A stretch of DNA of 64,000 bases from Celeribacter baekdonensis. GTDB taxonomy: Bacteria; Pseudomonadota; Alphaproteobacteria; Rhodobacterales; Rhodobacteraceae. Positions 9,456 through 19,270 of this stretch are shown in pieces. Each line of letters opens with the position of its first letter. Within the stretch, counting starts at the first letter, position 1. The DNA lies in NCBI RefSeq assembly GCF_003047105.1, contig NZ_CP028475.1, positions 1,860,001-1,924,000 on the forward strand, read 5' to 3'. A program made the position numbers and the translations under genes. The notes under the pieces were generated by a model. It had not been told where the DNA came from and made no database searches. It worked only from the letters and a program-made list of their open reading frames with translations.

Positions 9456-10121
9456 TTATGAAAGACCGGTCGCCACCCCAACGCCAATCGGACAGCTCAC
9501 GCCCGTGCCTCCGATCCCGCAATAGCCTTGAGGATTTTTGGCCAGATATTGTTGATGATAGGCTTCGGCATAATAAAACGCCCCTGCGGGCAGCACTTCC
9601 GTGGTGATGGCGCCAAAGCCCTTGTCCTGAAGCAAGACGTTATAGCCCGCAAGACTGGCCTCCGCGGCGTGATGTTGCGCGGGCGTGGTGTAATAAATGC
9701 CGGACCGATATTGTGTGCCTTGGTCATTGCCCTGGCGCATGCCTTGGGTCGGATCGTGACCCTCCCAAAACACCGACAACAAAGCCTCATAGCTGATCTT
9801 GGCAGGATCATAGACCACGCGCACCACCTCATTGTGGCCGGTTTTGCCGGAACACACCTCTTCATAGGTCGGGTTGGGCGTATAGCCCGCAGCATATCCT
9901 ACTGCGGTGTTGATCACCCCCGGCACTTGCCAAAAGATGCGCTCAACGCCCCAAAAACAGCCCATGCCAAACACCGCCTCTTCCTGCCCCTCGGCGAGAG
10001 GTTCAATCAAAGGCCGGTGAAAGACAAAATGCTCATCCGCCGTCGGGATCGGCGTGGTCCGTCCAGACAGTGCCTCATCTGGCGTGGGCATGGATCGTTT
10101 CTTGGTCAAAGCACCGAACAT
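9456..10121 (-). CDS. msrA: Peptide-methionine (S)-S-oxide reductase MsrA
   Basis: Repairs oxidised methionine. 221 residues. The catalytic Cys55 lies in the [11 protein letters not shown] motif, and a candidate resolving cysteine in [15 protein letters not shown] near the C-terminus. Conserved segments [13 protein letters not shown] and [15 protein letters not shown] are present. It has the roughly 40-residue N-terminal extension of the longer MsrA type. Confidence 0.95.
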   Translation of the reverse strand: MFGALTKKRSMPTPDEALSGRTTPIPTADEHFVFHRPLIEPLAEGQEEAVFGMGCFWGVERIFWQVPGVINTAVGYAAGYTPNPTYEEVCSGKTGHNEVVRVVYDPAKISYEALLSVFWEGHDPTQGMRQGNDQGTQYRSGIYYTTPAQHHAAEASLAGYNVLLQDKGFGAITTEVLPAGAFYYAEAYHQQYLAKNPQGYCGIGGTGVSCPIGVGVATGLS

Positions 10122-10201
10122 CGCAAATCTCCATTGTCACCGTTTCATACCAGAATATAGGTCAGACTGCGGATCAAACCAGAGGTGGGATCACTCTGCC
10201 C

Positions 10202-10238
10202 GATTATTTGGCCGATCACTCGGCCAGATCACTCGGCC
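10202..10238. repeat. Short tandem repeat spanning a stop codon
   Basis: GATCACTCGGCC occurs at 10214-10225 and 10227-10238, with a diverged copy GATTATTTGGCC at 10202-10213. The last copy contains the stop codon of the MFS gene on the minus strand, so the array covers the gene's 3' end. Confidence 0.8.
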
Positions 10239-11470
10239 GGTGTTGTGGCGCGCACCAAAGGCAAAAACCGCCATTCATTGCCCTTTTCGGGATGGCGCGG
10301 GATGAGTGAGGCCAAGCCCAAAGACACCATCGCCATCGCAGCCGCCAAGATGAACACCCCGTCAGGCGACACCACCCAAAGATACCCCAGCAGCGCAGGC
10401 AAAAACACCGCTGCGATGTGGTTGATGGTAAAGGCCACGGCGGCCGTGGGGGCGATGTCTTGCGGGTCTGCGATCTTTTGGAAATAGGTTTTGAGCGCAA
10501 AGGCCAAACCAAACAACATGTGATCAATGACATAAAGCGTCGCCGCAATCACCACGCCCCAGCCCAGCCAATAGATGCCACCATAGGCCAAAAACACCAC
10601 CGTCAGGCCGATATATTCAAACATCAACACAAAGCGCTCGCCTTTGCGGGCAACGATTTGGCCCATGAAGGGGGCGACGACCATATTGGCGACGAAATTG
10701 ATCAAAAACAGGGCCGTCACCTGATGCACTTCAAAGCCGAATTTCTCGACCATCATGAAGGCGGCGAAGACGACAAAAATCTGCCGCCGCGCCCCCGCCA
10801 TGAATTGCAGCGCGTAATAGAGGCCATAGCGACGTTTGAGCACGAAACTTTTGGTTTGCGGATGCGGCGATTGGAACTGCGGATAGGCAAGGAACGCGAA
10901 CACCGCCACCACCGCCGTAAACCCGCCCGACACCATGTAGACAAAGCCATAGGACAGATCGAACGTCTTCCACGTCACCACCAACAGCCCATAAGCCACC
11001 AAGGAGGCCGCAGATCCCGCCGCCACAAGCCGCCCGATCACAATCGGGGCCCGCTCTTTCGTCAACCATTGCAATTGCAGCGATTGGTTCACCGTTTCGA
11101 AATAGTGAAAGCCGATGGATGACAACATGGTGATGGTCAAAATCCCACCCAATGAGGGGAAAAACGCGGTTACAGCCGTGGCCGCGCCCAAAAGCAAAAG
11201 CGCCGCAATCCCCAACACCTGTTCGCGGATGAACATGATCAAGGCAATCACACCGATGGCCAAAAATCCGGGGATCTCGCGCACCGAATGCAACCAACCG
11301 ATTTCCACCCCGGTGAACCCGGCGGCCTCAATGACAAAGTTGTTGAGCAGCGCATTCCATGTGGCAAAGGCCACAGGCATTGCAAAGGCCATGAGGAACA
11401 ACAACGATTCAGGCCTGCGCCACAGCGGCAGGGACCCGGTTTCAGACAGGGGGATCGGCATTTTTTTCAT
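10229..11470 (-). CDS. MFS family transporter
   Basis: 413 residues with about 12 hydrophobic segments, consistent with a major facilitator secondary carrier. The helices alternate with short basic loops (for example VLKRRYGLYY and ARKGERFV). Substrate cannot be read from the sequence. It stands alone on the minus strand with no adjacent metabolic gene that would suggest one. Confidence 0.8.
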   Translation of the reverse strand: MKKMPIPLSETGSLPLWRRPESLLFLMAFAMPVAFATWNALLNNFVIEAAGFTGVEIGWLHSVREIPGFLAIGVIALIMFIREQVLGIAALLLLGAATAVTAFFPSLGGILTITMLSSIGFHYFETVNQSLQLQWLTKERAPIVIGRLVAAGSAASLVAYGLLVVTWKTFDLSYGFVYMVSGGFTAVVAVFAFLAYPQFQSPHPQTKSFVLKRRYGLYYALQFMAGARRQIFVVFAAFMMVEKFGFEVHQVTALFLINFVANMVVAPFMGQIVARKGERFVLMFEYIGLTVVFLAYGGIYWLGWGVVIAATLYVIDHMLFGLAFALKTYFQKIADPQDIAPTAAVAFTINHIAAVFLPALLGYLWVVSPDGVFILAAAMAMVSLGLASLIPRHPEKGNEWRFLPLVRATTPAE

Positions 11471-11675
11471 CCCATTTCCTTACGGCGCGATGTGGATTTT
11501 GGATAGCCAGAATTCTTGCACACCCCCCTACGCGCTGCACAAAACCCTTGGCACAGACGCCCAAAGAGCCTCAGGATGCATTCAAACATGCGAAACCATG
11601 TGACTTAGATCAAGGCACGCCCCTGCCCTGCCCCTAAACTCAGTCAAATTTCGCGCGCGGGAGGACATCTACAGC

Positions 11676-12755
11676 ATGGACATTTTAGCCCTTGTCGAAC
11701 GGATCGGCGAAAGCCCAACTGCGGCGTTGTTTGGTCTGGTCACCGGTCTCATTTTTGGCGTCTCGGCGCAGAGATCGCAGTTTTGCCTGCGTGCCGCCAC
11801 GGTCGAGTTCGCCCATGGCAAAGGCATCGACGGCAAGCTTGGGCCGAAAGTGGCGGTTTGGCTTTTGACCCTCTCGACCGCCATCGTCTGGGTACAGGGC
11901 GCGCAGATGCTGGGCCTGTTTCGCGCCTCTGATGCACGCATTATGGCCGTGCCCGGATCATGGTCCGGGGCCATCATTGGCGGGTTGATGTTTGGCGCGG
12001 GCATGGTGTTGTCGCGCGGCTGTTCGGGCCGCCTTTTGGTTCTGGCCGCCACCGGAAATCTGCGCTCGGTGGTCTCCGGTCTGATCTTTGCCGTCACCGC
12101 CCAAATGAGCCTCCACGGCATCCTCGCCCCCTACCGCGACACATTGGCCAGCCTGTCGATCACGCCGGGAGGCGAAAACGTCAACCTTTTGAATGCGCTA
12201 CACTTGCCTTCAGGCACAGGGCTGGTGCTTGGCTTGGCCTTCGCGGCCCTCGCACTCTACCTCGCTGCCCGCCATCAGATCGGGCCAAAGACATGGATTT
12301 TCGCCTCAGGCGTTGGCTTTTCGGTCGCGGTCGGTTGGGTCCTTACATGGTCCTTGGCACAAATCGCCTTTGACCCGGTGCCGGTCACCTCGGCCACCTT
12401 CTCCGGCCCTTCCGCCAACACATTGATGTTTTTCTTAGACCGAAACGCAGTGTTGGAATTTGACGTCGGGCTTGTTCCCGGCGTCGTGCTCGGGGCGTTT
12501 TTGGCCGCGCTGATCTCGGGGGAATTCCGTTGGCAAAGCTTTGATTCCGTGCCCGTCATGCGCAAGTCGATGATCGGCGCGGTGCTGATGGGGTTCGGCG
12601 CCATGCTCGCGGGGGGCTGCGCCATCGGTAACGGCGTCACTGGCGGATCGGTCTTTGCCGCCACAGCTTGGCTCGCTCTGTTGAGCATGTGGATCGGTGC
12701 GATTGCCACGACACTCGTCTTTGATCGCCAAGCGAATCCTGCGCTGGCCTGCTAG
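11676..12755 (+). CDS. YeeE/YedE family membrane protein (probable sulfur-compound importer)
   Basis: 359 residues with about nine or ten membrane segments. The family's repeated cysteine-containing motifs are present: FGVSAQRSQFCLRAA near residue 30, AGMVLSRGCSGRLLVLAATG in the first half and AMLAGGCAIGNGVTGGSVFA near the C-terminus. In characterised members (TsuA) such cysteines relay thiosulfate. Here the substrate is inferred from family only. A hairpin terminator follows. Confidence 0.85.
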   Translation: MDILALVERIGESPTAALFGLVTGLIFGVSAQRSQFCLRAATVEFAHGKGIDGKLGPKVAVWLLTLSTAIVWVQGAQMLGLFRASDARIMAVPGSWSGAIIGGLMFGAGMVLSRGCSGRLLVLAATGNLRSVVSGLIFAVTAQMSLHGILAPYRDTLASLSITPGGENVNLLNALHLPSGTGLVLGLAFAALALYLAARHQIGPKTWIFASGVGFSVAVGWVLTWSLAQIAFDPVPVTSATFSGPSANTLMFFLDRNAVLEFDVGLVPGVVLGAFLAALISGEFRWQSFDSVPVMRKSMIGAVLMGFGAMLAGGCAIGNGVTGGSVFAATAWLALLSMWIGAIATTLVFDRQANPALAC

Positions 12756-12810
12756 CTCGCGTATTCTTTTGTCCTAAAATATCCTGGGGTGAATTGTGCC
12801 GCAGGCGCAA

Positions 12811-12834
12811 GAGGGGCAAAGCCCCTTCCTTTTA
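12811..12834 (+). terminator. Probable rho-independent terminator after the YeeE gene
   Basis: Stem AGGGGC-AAA-GCCCCT at 12812-12826 followed by a T-rich run. It abuts the 3' end of the convergent priA gene. Confidence 0.6.
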
Positions 12835-15027
12835 CCAAAACGACTGCGGATCAATGTCGATCTGAAGACGCACAGAATTGGGCCATTTCACCTGCCCGAC
12901 CCAGGCGCTGATCGCCGCCTGCAATGGCGCGGCTTTCTCTGCTTTGATCAACAACCGCACCCGATGTTTGCCGCGCACCCGCGCAATCGGTGCGGGCGCG
13001 GGACCATAGAGTTGCGCGCCAACGCGCTGCAATGGCCCCGCCAGACGCGCAAGATGATTGGCCACATCCATCACCTGCGCCACATCTGGGCCTGACAGGA
13101 TGATCCCCGCCATCCGCCCATAGGGCGGCACCCCGGCCATTTTGCGCTCGGCGGCCTCCGCGCGCCAAAACCCCTCTTCATCCCCGGCGATGATCGCTCG
13201 GATCACCGGATGTTCTGGCTGATAGGTCTGCAACAAAGCCACGCCTTTTTTCGCCGCCCGCCCCGCCCGGCCCGCCACCTGACGCATCAATTGAAACGTA
13301 TGCTCAGCGGCGCGCAGGTCCGATCCTTGCAGACCAAGATCGGCATCAATCACGCCGACAAGCGTGAGGTTCGGGAAATTGTGGCCTTTGGCCACCAATT
13401 GCGTGCCGATGATGATGTCGGTGTCGCCCTGTGCGATCTGGCGGATTTGATCTTTGAGCGCGCGGGCCGACGCGAAAAGATCCGAGGACAGCACCGCGCA
13501 TTTGGCATTTGGAAACCGCTCTGCCACCTCTTCGGCCAACCGTTCGACACCGGGACCGACGGGGGCCAATCGCCCCTCGACCTTGCAGGACGGACAGGCC
13601 GTGGGCATCGGTTTGGTTTCGCCGCATTGATGGCACATCAGGCGGCCCAAGAACCGATGTTCAACCATCCGCGCATCGCAGTGATCGCAGGCGATTTGGT
13701 GCCCACAAGCCCGACAAATCGTCACCGGGGCAAAGCCGCGCCGGTTGAGGAACAACAGGCTTTGTTCACCCAATTCCATCCGTTTGCGCACCGAGCGCGC
13801 CAGAGCCTCAGAAATGAACTGGGTCGATGGCAATTTCTCGACCCGCATGTCCAAAGCATGCATATCTGGCATCACCGCCGGGCCAAATCGGCTTTCCAGA
13901 TCAAGGCGGTGGTATTTGCCCGCCTCAACATTGGCCCAGGTTTCAAGCGAGGGCGTGGCCGAGGCCAAAACCACGGCAGCCGAACACAGCGAGGCGCGCA
14001 GCACCGCCATGTCGCGGGCATTGTAAAGCACGCCGTCCTCTTGTTTATACGATCCGTCATGTTCCTCATCGACCACGATCAGACCAAGATTTTGGAACGG
14101 CAAAAACAGCGCCGAGCGCGCGCCGATCACCACTTGTGCCCCGCCGATACCAACCATTTTCCACACTCGGCGGCGTTCGGTCATAGTCACGCCCGAATGC
14201 CATTCGGCGGGGCGCGCGCCAAAACGGTCCTCGAACCGGGTGAGAAATTCTGCCGTCAGGGCAATTTCGGGCAGGAGCACCAAGGCCTGACGCCCTTTGG
14301 CGAGACAGGCGGCGACGGCCTCCAAATAGACCTCGGTCTTGCCCGATCCGGTGACGCCCTTCAAAAGCGTGGTGGAATAGGCCTCGGCGGAGACCGCAGT
14401 GCGCAGCGCCATGGCGGCCCCGATTTGGGCATCGGTCAACTCTTTGCCCGGGGCGCTCGCATCCAGTCGCGGATAGGGCAGATCACGCGGGCAATCTTCT
14501 TCGCATACAGCCCCCGAGGGCACCATGCCTTTGATCACCGAGGGCGTCACCCCCGCCGTTTCGGCCAGTTCTTTGAGCGTAAAAGACAGCCCGCCGTACT
14601 CTTCTAATGTGTCGATCACCCGCGTGCGGGCCTCGGTTTCGCGCGGCGGACGGCCTGTCCCACGCAGGTAAATCTTGCGCATCGACGGCGGGTTCATCAG
14701 CCCCGGTGCGCGTGTCGCAAGCCGCAGCATCGCGGTCATCGGGGTCAGCGTATAGGCGGCGGTCTTTTCCAAAAACTGCCGCATCTCCTCGCGCATCGGT
14801 GCGACATCCAAGACATGCGACACGGAGCGGGCCTTTTTCAGGTCAAACCCACCGGCCCCCGGCCCCCAGACACAGCCCAACACTTTGCGCGGTCCAAGTG
14901 GGACTTCGACAAAAGCACCGCGCGCCACGCCGCCCTCAGGCGCCTTGTAATCAAGGAGCCGATCAATCGGTTCGGTCGTCAACACCGCGACCAACGCGCC
15001 GTCAGAATAATGCTCTGCCTCATCCAT
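12832..15027 (-). CDS. priA: Primosomal protein N' (replication restart helicase PriA)
   Basis: 3'-to-5' helicase that reloads the replisome at stalled forks. 731 residues from the ATG at 15027. Walker A lies in LLKGVTGSGKTEVYLEAV and the DEEH box in VVDEEHDGSYKQEDG. A zinc-binding insertion has paired cysteines (CRACGHQIACDHC, then MCHQCGE and CPSC). The C-terminal helicase motifs (VAGRAGRA) are intact. A GTG 33 bases upstream is a weaker start. Confidence 0.97.
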   Translation of the reverse strand: MDEAEHYSDGALVAVLTTEPIDRLLDYKAPEGGVARGAFVEVPLGPRKVLGCVWGPGAGGFDLKKARSVSHVLDVAPMREEMRQFLEKTAAYTLTPMTAMLRLATRAPGLMNPPSMRKIYLRGTGRPPRETEARTRVIDTLEEYGGLSFTLKELAETAGVTPSVIKGMVPSGAVCEEDCPRDLPYPRLDASAPGKELTDAQIGAAMALRTAVSAEAYSTTLLKGVTGSGKTEVYLEAVAACLAKGRQALVLLPEIALTAEFLTRFEDRFGARPAEWHSGVTMTERRRVWKMVGIGGAQVVIGARSALFLPFQNLGLIVVDEEHDGSYKQEDGVLYNARDMAVLRASLCSAAVVLASATPSLETWANVEAGKYHRLDLESRFGPAVMPDMHALDMRVEKLPSTQFISEALARSVRKRMELGEQSLLFLNRRGFAPVTICRACGHQIACDHCDARMVEHRFLGRLMCHQCGETKPMPTACPSCKVEGRLAPVGPGVERLAEEVAERFPNAKCAVLSSDLFASARALKDQIRQIAQGDTDIIIGTQLVAKGHNFPNLTLVGVIDADLGLQGSDLRAAEHTFQLMRQVAGRAGRAAKKGVALLQTYQPEHPVIRAIIAGDEEGFWRAEAAERKMAGVPPYGRMAGIILSGPDVAQVMDVANHLARLAGPLQRVGAQLYGPAPAPIARVRGKHRVRLLIKAEKAAPLQAAISAWVGQVKWPNSVRLQIDIDPQSFW

Positions 15028-15136
15028 GAGAGAGTGATACGGCTTTTGACCGATCCTCACCAGACCCCCTTTCTTAGAGCGCTAACATGCACTATGACTC
15101 CCCCGTAAATTCAGGCGCATGAAGAGGAGCCGCCCC

Positions 15137-15790
15137 ATGAAATTCTTTGTCGATACCGCTGATGTGGATGCAATCCGCGAACTCAACGACCTTGGCTTTG
15201 TGGACGGTGTCACCACCAACCCGTCACTGATCAAGAAATCCGGTCGTGACATTTTGGAAGTGACCAAAGAGATTTGCGACATGGTCGATGGGCCTGTCTC
15301 GGCTGAAGTTGTGGCGCTTGATTTCGACAGCATGGTCGCCGAAGGCCGCAAACTGGCGACGATTGCCGACAATGTCGTGATCAAACTGCCGCTGACGCTG
15401 GACGGGTTGAAAGCCTGTAAATTACTGTCCGGCGAGGGCCATAAAATCAACGTGACCCTGTGTTTCTCCGCCAACCAAGCCTTGCTCGCCGCCAAAGCCG
15501 GCGCGACCTATATTTCGCCCTTCATCGGGCGTCTCGATGACATCAACATCGACGGGCTTGAGCTGATCGAAGACATCCGCACGATCTACGACAACTACGG
15601 TTTTGAGACCGAAATCCTGGCCGCCTCGATCCGCACCGTGAACCATATTTCCGATTGCGCAAAAATCGGTGCCGACGTGATCACCGCCCCCGCGAATGTG
15701 ATCAAAGCCATGGCCAGCCATGTTTTGACCGACAAGGGCCTTGAGCAGTTTGTCAAAGACGCCAAAGACGCCGGGATCAAAATCGTCTGA
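15137..15790 (+). CDS. fsa: Fructose-6-phosphate aldolase / transaldolase-like protein
   Basis: Short-form transaldolase family, 217 residues. N-terminus [20 protein letters not shown] and [13 protein letters not shown] are typical, and the Schiff-base lysine lies in NVVIKLPLT. The start at 15137 follows a GAGGAG ribosome-binding site. Short members catalyse either transaldolase or fructose-6-phosphate aldolase chemistry, which sequence alone does not separate. Followed by a strong terminator. Confidence 0.9.
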   Translation: MKFFVDTADVDAIRELNDLGFVDGVTTNPSLIKKSGRDILEVTKEICDMVDGPVSAEVVALDFDSMVAEGRKLATIADNVVIKLPLTLDGLKACKLLSGEGHKINVTLCFSANQALLAAKAGATYISPFIGRLDDINIDGLELIEDIRTIYDNYGFETEILAASIRTVNHISDCAKIGADVITAPANVIKAMASHVLTDKGLEQFVKDAKDAGIKIV

Positions 15791-15811
15791 TCCATGTCGG
15801 TTTAAAAAAGG

Positions 15812-15842
15812 AAACGCCCTCGCAATTTGCGGGGGCGTTTTT
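15812..15842. terminator. Bidirectional rho-independent terminator
   Basis: GC-rich stem AACGCCCTCGC / GCGGGGGCGTT around AATTT, flanked by AAAAAA on the left and TTTTTG on the right, so it can serve both the aldolase gene and the convergent peroxidase gene. Confidence 0.85.
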
Positions 15843-15852
15843 GTTTCGGCGC

Positions 15853-16989
15853 TCAGTTGGCGGCCTGTAACAACGGCTCATAGCGCTTGTCGGTGAGGGT
15901 TTTCATGAACGCCACCAATGCGTCGATCTCGCGATCTTCCAAGGCCGGGCCTGTGGTCAACTCCTCCATCGACAAAGTCTCTGACACCTCCGGCGCACGG
16001 AATGGATCACCCGTTTCCGGGTTGATTTTGCGCGCCTCAGATTTGGTGTTGTAGGTGTTATAAAACAGGACGACCGTGCGCAGGTCAGCAAACACGCCGT
16101 TGTGCATATAGGGTCCGGTCACCGCAACATTGCGCAGGGTTGGCACTTTGTAGCGACCCACAGTCTGCGGCGCGTCGCCCACTTCTGGGTTGGAGGCCAA
16201 GCCCCGGTCCAACGTGCCCGGTGCCACACCATTGAGCGCACGCAGATCAAGATTTTCGGGCACGCCGATGTTGTGATATTCGTAATTGGTAAAGGTCTCG
16301 CCCTCGGTGCCCGGCTGCGGTTTAAGCTGATGGCAGACGTTGCAATTGGTGAATTGCTGCGAGAAAAACAGGGTTTCCCCCAAAAGCTCTTCGCGCGTCA
16401 GCTCCGCCTCACCGCGGATGTATCGGTCATATTTGCTGTCAAAGGGCGAAAACAAATCGGTGCGCTCAAAGGCGGCAATGGCTTTGGTCATTGCGGCATA
16501 GGCTTCGTCTGAATCAGAGAAAATCTCATCCCCAAACAGAGTTTTGAACGCCGTGACATAGGCCGGGTTCTCAGCCAGCCGTGCCACAACGGCGCCTGCG
16601 TCGGCCATGCCCATTTCAATTGGGTTCAACGGCGGTCCACCCGCTTGGTCCTCCAACGTCGCAGCCCGGCCATCCAAAAATTGCCCACCGGCCCAAACGC
16701 CTTCGGCCTTCTCGAAAAACACCGGCGCAAAATGGGCATAGGCGGCGGTGGGCGCGTTGCGATCTCCGATCGACACACCGTCATCACCCGGCGAAGCCAC
16801 ACCGCGCGGATCGGCAAAGCCATGTTCGGGGTCATGACAAGAGGCGCAGGACTCGCTTCGATTTTGCGACAGGTTCACATCGAAAAACAGAGATTCTCCC
16901 AAGCTCTCCAGTGTCTCGGACGCGGCGGGTGTCGTCGCCAAACATGTCAGAGAAACGAGGGCGGCGCAGAGAGGGCGGACATGTGTCAT
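15853..16989 (-). CDS. Di-heme cytochrome c peroxidase family protein (MauG/CCP-like)
   Basis: 378 residues from the ATG at 16989, exported by a signal peptide (LCAALVSLTCLATTPAASE). There are two c-type heme sites, SESCASCHDPEHG (Cys48-Cys51-His52) and TNCNVCHQLKPQ in the second half. The family covers periplasmic H2O2-reducing peroxidases and MauG-like cofactor-maturing enzymes. No methylamine genes are adjacent, so a peroxidase or orphan MauG-like role is open. Confidence 0.88.
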   Translation of the reverse strand: MTHVRPLCAALVSLTCLATTPAASETLESLGESLFFDVNLSQNRSESCASCHDPEHGFADPRGVASPGDDGVSIGDRNAPTAAYAHFAPVFFEKAEGVWAGGQFLDGRAATLEDQAGGPPLNPIEMGMADAGAVVARLAENPAYVTAFKTLFGDEIFSDSDEAYAAMTKAIAAFERTDLFSPFDSKYDRYIRGEAELTREELLGETLFFSQQFTNCNVCHQLKPQPGTEGETFTNYEYHNIGVPENLDLRALNGVAPGTLDRGLASNPEVGDAPQTVGRYKVPTLRNVAVTGPYMHNGVFADLRTVVLFYNTYNTKSEARKINPETGDPFRAPEVSETLSMEELTTGPALEDREIDALVAFMKTLTDKRYEPLLQAAN

Positions 16990-17111
16990 GCGGTCAGCTT
17001 TCCAGTGGCTCAACGAGGAGGCGGATATACCACCCCTATTAGTTGACCTTTTCACTCGGAAAATTGATCGAGGTCAAGAGCCGAGGAAAAATGTGATCGA
17101 CACCAACAGAA

Positions 17112-18562
17112 TCAACTCAGCGCCCCACCAATGGCAAAGCCCACCGCCAACAAGCCGCAGATGCGTGAAATCCGGTCTTTGACAGCAAAGACAATCGGAT
17201 CGTCATGCATTTCGCCGCGATGGGTCGTCATCACGATCCAGCTCACCCAGAACAGTAAAACAAGGCAAATCCCCAAAGCACCGACGGGTTTGAATACAAC
17301 AGGCTGACTTGTGGTGAGTTCATATAGAGCGCCAAAACCAGCACCGAGACATAGCCCGAGGCCAGCGCCATTTGCGAAATAATGCTCAAATCATCGACAT
17401 GATAGCCACGCCCAGAGGTCGAGAGTTTCCCCGCTTTGGCTGTATCCACCAGCTCGGCTTGGCGTTTGACGGCCGCGAGGGAAAAGAACAAAAACACCGA
17501 AAAGGCCAAGAGCCAGACCGACAAAGGCACCGAGGAGGCCACACCTCCGGCGATGATCCGCATCGTGTAAAGCCCGGCCAAAACGCAGATATCAATCACC
17601 ATGCGGCGTTTGAAATAAAGCGAATATCCCGTGGTCATGGCGTAATAACAGAGCATGACAAAGAGAAATAATGGGCTGATCAAAAGCGATAAAACAAAGC
17701 CCGCTGCAAACAATCCACCCGCCAATCCAGTTCCATGAGCAATGGGCAATGTGCCCGAGGCAAAGGGCCGTTTGCATTTGCGCGGGTGCGCCCGATCAGC
17801 GGCCAAATCCAAAAGATCGTTGAGCACATAGACCGAGGAGGCAACCAGAGAGAAGGCGCAAAAAGCCAGAAAGCTGGTGAAAAACGCGGCGAAATTCAAC
17901 TGGTGCCCCAGGAGCATCGGTAAAAACACCAAGATGTTTTTGAGCCACTGATGTGGGCGCAGCGCTTTGAGATAGGGTTTGTAATCCGTCTCAGCCGTGC
18001 CCAAATGCTCGACCTCGACACCAAGCCCGGCTGCTTTTGCGCGCAAATCCGCCGGCGCATTGACCGTAATCGCGCGCCCTGCCCCAGCCCAGACCAACAG
18101 ATCCGCCTCATGATCGCCCATGTAAGCATAAGATTTTGCGCCATAGCGATCGGTCAAAAACGCGGCCTTATTGTCACCTTTGAGATTGTTGATTCCGTCC
18201 GACCCATGCACCTCGTCAAACAGATCAAGATGCGCAGCGATCCGGTTGGCCAGCCCTTGATCTGAAGCGGTCACAAGCGCGGTTTTGCCGCCCGCCGCGC
18301 GCCAGTTGCGGATATAGTCGATCACGTCGTCATTGTAGGGCAGCGTTTCGACCACCACATCCGAGGCATCCGCCAGCGCACGTTTGAGCGCCGCCTTGCC
18401 GCCTGACAATGCCTTTACCGCCGCAAGCGCCGTGCGCCAATCTTTGGTCGCGGCACTCCAAAAGCTCTCATAGAGCATGTCGGATTTTAACAGCGTTCCG
18501 TCCAAATCCACGGCCAAAACCAAATCGGCTTTCGCCGCGCCCATCACTGGAGCATCGCTCAT
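17112..18562 (-). pseudogene. HAD hydrolase / UbiA prenyltransferase fusion, frameshifted near its C-terminus
   Basis: Residues about 1-200 are a HAD domain (nucleophile motif LAVDLDGTLL with Asp19/Asp21; later AYMGDHEADLL). Residues about 200-480 are a UbiA-type membrane prenyltransferase with the Mg-diphosphate motif NDLLDLAADRAHPRKCKRP. The open frame stops at 17243 after LWGFALFYCSG. Adding one G to the run at 17271-17274 restores a frame that reads LWGICLVLLFWVSWIVM and continues through the family segment HDDPIVFAVKDRISR to a stop at 17112 (483 residues). Probably an intact gene with a consensus error. The UbiA branch resembles decaprenyl-phosphate phosphoribose synthases, but the substrate is unknown. 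Confidence 0.85.
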
Positions 18563-18783
18563 ACCATCTCACCTCATCCAACCGCTCTGTCGCATAAAAG
18601 AGGCCGAAGCCGGTCGATCATGCGTGGCGTTGCTTATCTTTACCGCAAAGATGCACAGTCATATGGGCGAGGGAAAGCCTTCGTGGGGCACAGAGGCCGA
18701 ATTGAACATGAAACGGGGCAAATCCGCCACGCGCATTCCGGCTTGACCCTCCCGCAGTCATGTCATACCTAAGGGCGCACTGC

Positions 18784-18857
18784 GCGGGCGTTGTGTAGTG
18801 GTAAGACCTTAGCCTTCCAAGCTAATGACGCGGGTTCGATTCCCGCCGCCCGCTCCA
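18784..18857 (+). tRNA. tRNA-Gly (anticodon TCC)
   Basis: Full cloverleaf: acceptor GCGGGCG pairs with CGCCCGC, anticodon arm TTAGC-CTTCCAA-GCTAA carries TCC, and the T arm is CGGG-TTCGATT-CCCG. CCA is encoded at 18855-18857. 74 bases. Confidence 0.97.
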
Positions 18858-18924
18858 ATTTCTCCCCCTTTTATCCGGCCCGAACGCAAAGTGCAGATGC
18901 TTTGGCGTCCATGTTTTGCGTCCA

Positions 18925-18956
18925 AAAACGAAAACGGGGCCCCGAAGGACCCCGTC
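18925..18956 (-). terminator. Rho-independent terminator of the DUF2892 gene
   Basis: On the minus strand ACGGGGTCC-TTCG-GGGCCCCGT is followed by TTTTCGTTTTT, 20 bases downstream of the stop at 18977. Confidence 0.8.
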
Positions 18957-18976
18957 TGTTCTGCGTTTGCTGCGTC

Positions 18977-19183
18977 TTATTTTTCGAAAGCGCACCCAAC
19001 CGGAAGACCCATTTTGGCAAAGATTTTTGCCGCAGGGCACCAGCCGGTGAAGGATGATTGCAGCAGATTCGCGCCAATAAAGACGGTGAACCAAACAAAG
19101 CCGGGATGGACGAACTGGGTCAGCAATACGCTGATCAGGACCATAATTCCGGCGAAACGAAACATAGCGCGGTCGATGGACAT
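18977..19183 (-). CDS. DUF2892 (YgaP-type transmembrane) family protein
   Basis: 68 residues starting MSIDRAMFRFAGIMVLISVL, with two hydrophobic segments and the family's FTGWCPAAKIFAKMGL segment near the C-terminus. It corresponds to the membrane domain of YgaP without the rhodanese domain. The start at 19183 gives the standard family N-terminus. A SqrR-like operator 61 bases upstream suggests sulfide or persulfide control. The function of stand-alone members is not established. Confidence 0.87.
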   Translation of the reverse strand: MSIDRAMFRFAGIMVLISVLLTQFVHPGFVWFTVFIGANLLQSSFTGWCPAAKIFAKMGLPVGCAFEK

Positions 19184-19243
19184 AGGGACAACTCCAATGA
19201 TGTATGAGATCTTTGACACCGAGCTAACATCTCTCGAAAACAA

Positions 19244-19259
19244 ATTCAATCTTTTGAAT
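19244..19259. promoter_or_regulatory. Candidate SqrR/BigR-type operator (ATTC-N8-GAAT)
   Basis: The sequence ATTCAATCTTTTGAAT lies 61-76 bases upstream of the DUF2892 start. Its form is exactly ATTC-N8-GAAT, which I recall as the SqrR persulfide-sensor site in Rhodobacter capsulatus, and a persulfide-responsive regulator fits a YgaP-like target. The site is seen; the regulator is inferred. Confidence 0.55.
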
Positions 19260-19270
19260 GAAACTGCGTC

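Noticed and set aside
11580..11595. Half-match to ATTC-N8-GAAT upstream of the YeeE gene
   Set aside because: Reads ATTC-N8-GAAA, so one base differs from the site, and spacing to the gene is longer than usual. Too weak to list as a SqrR site.
13210..14607. A 465-codon plus-strand frame inside priA
   Set aside because: Antisense shadow of the intact priA gene.
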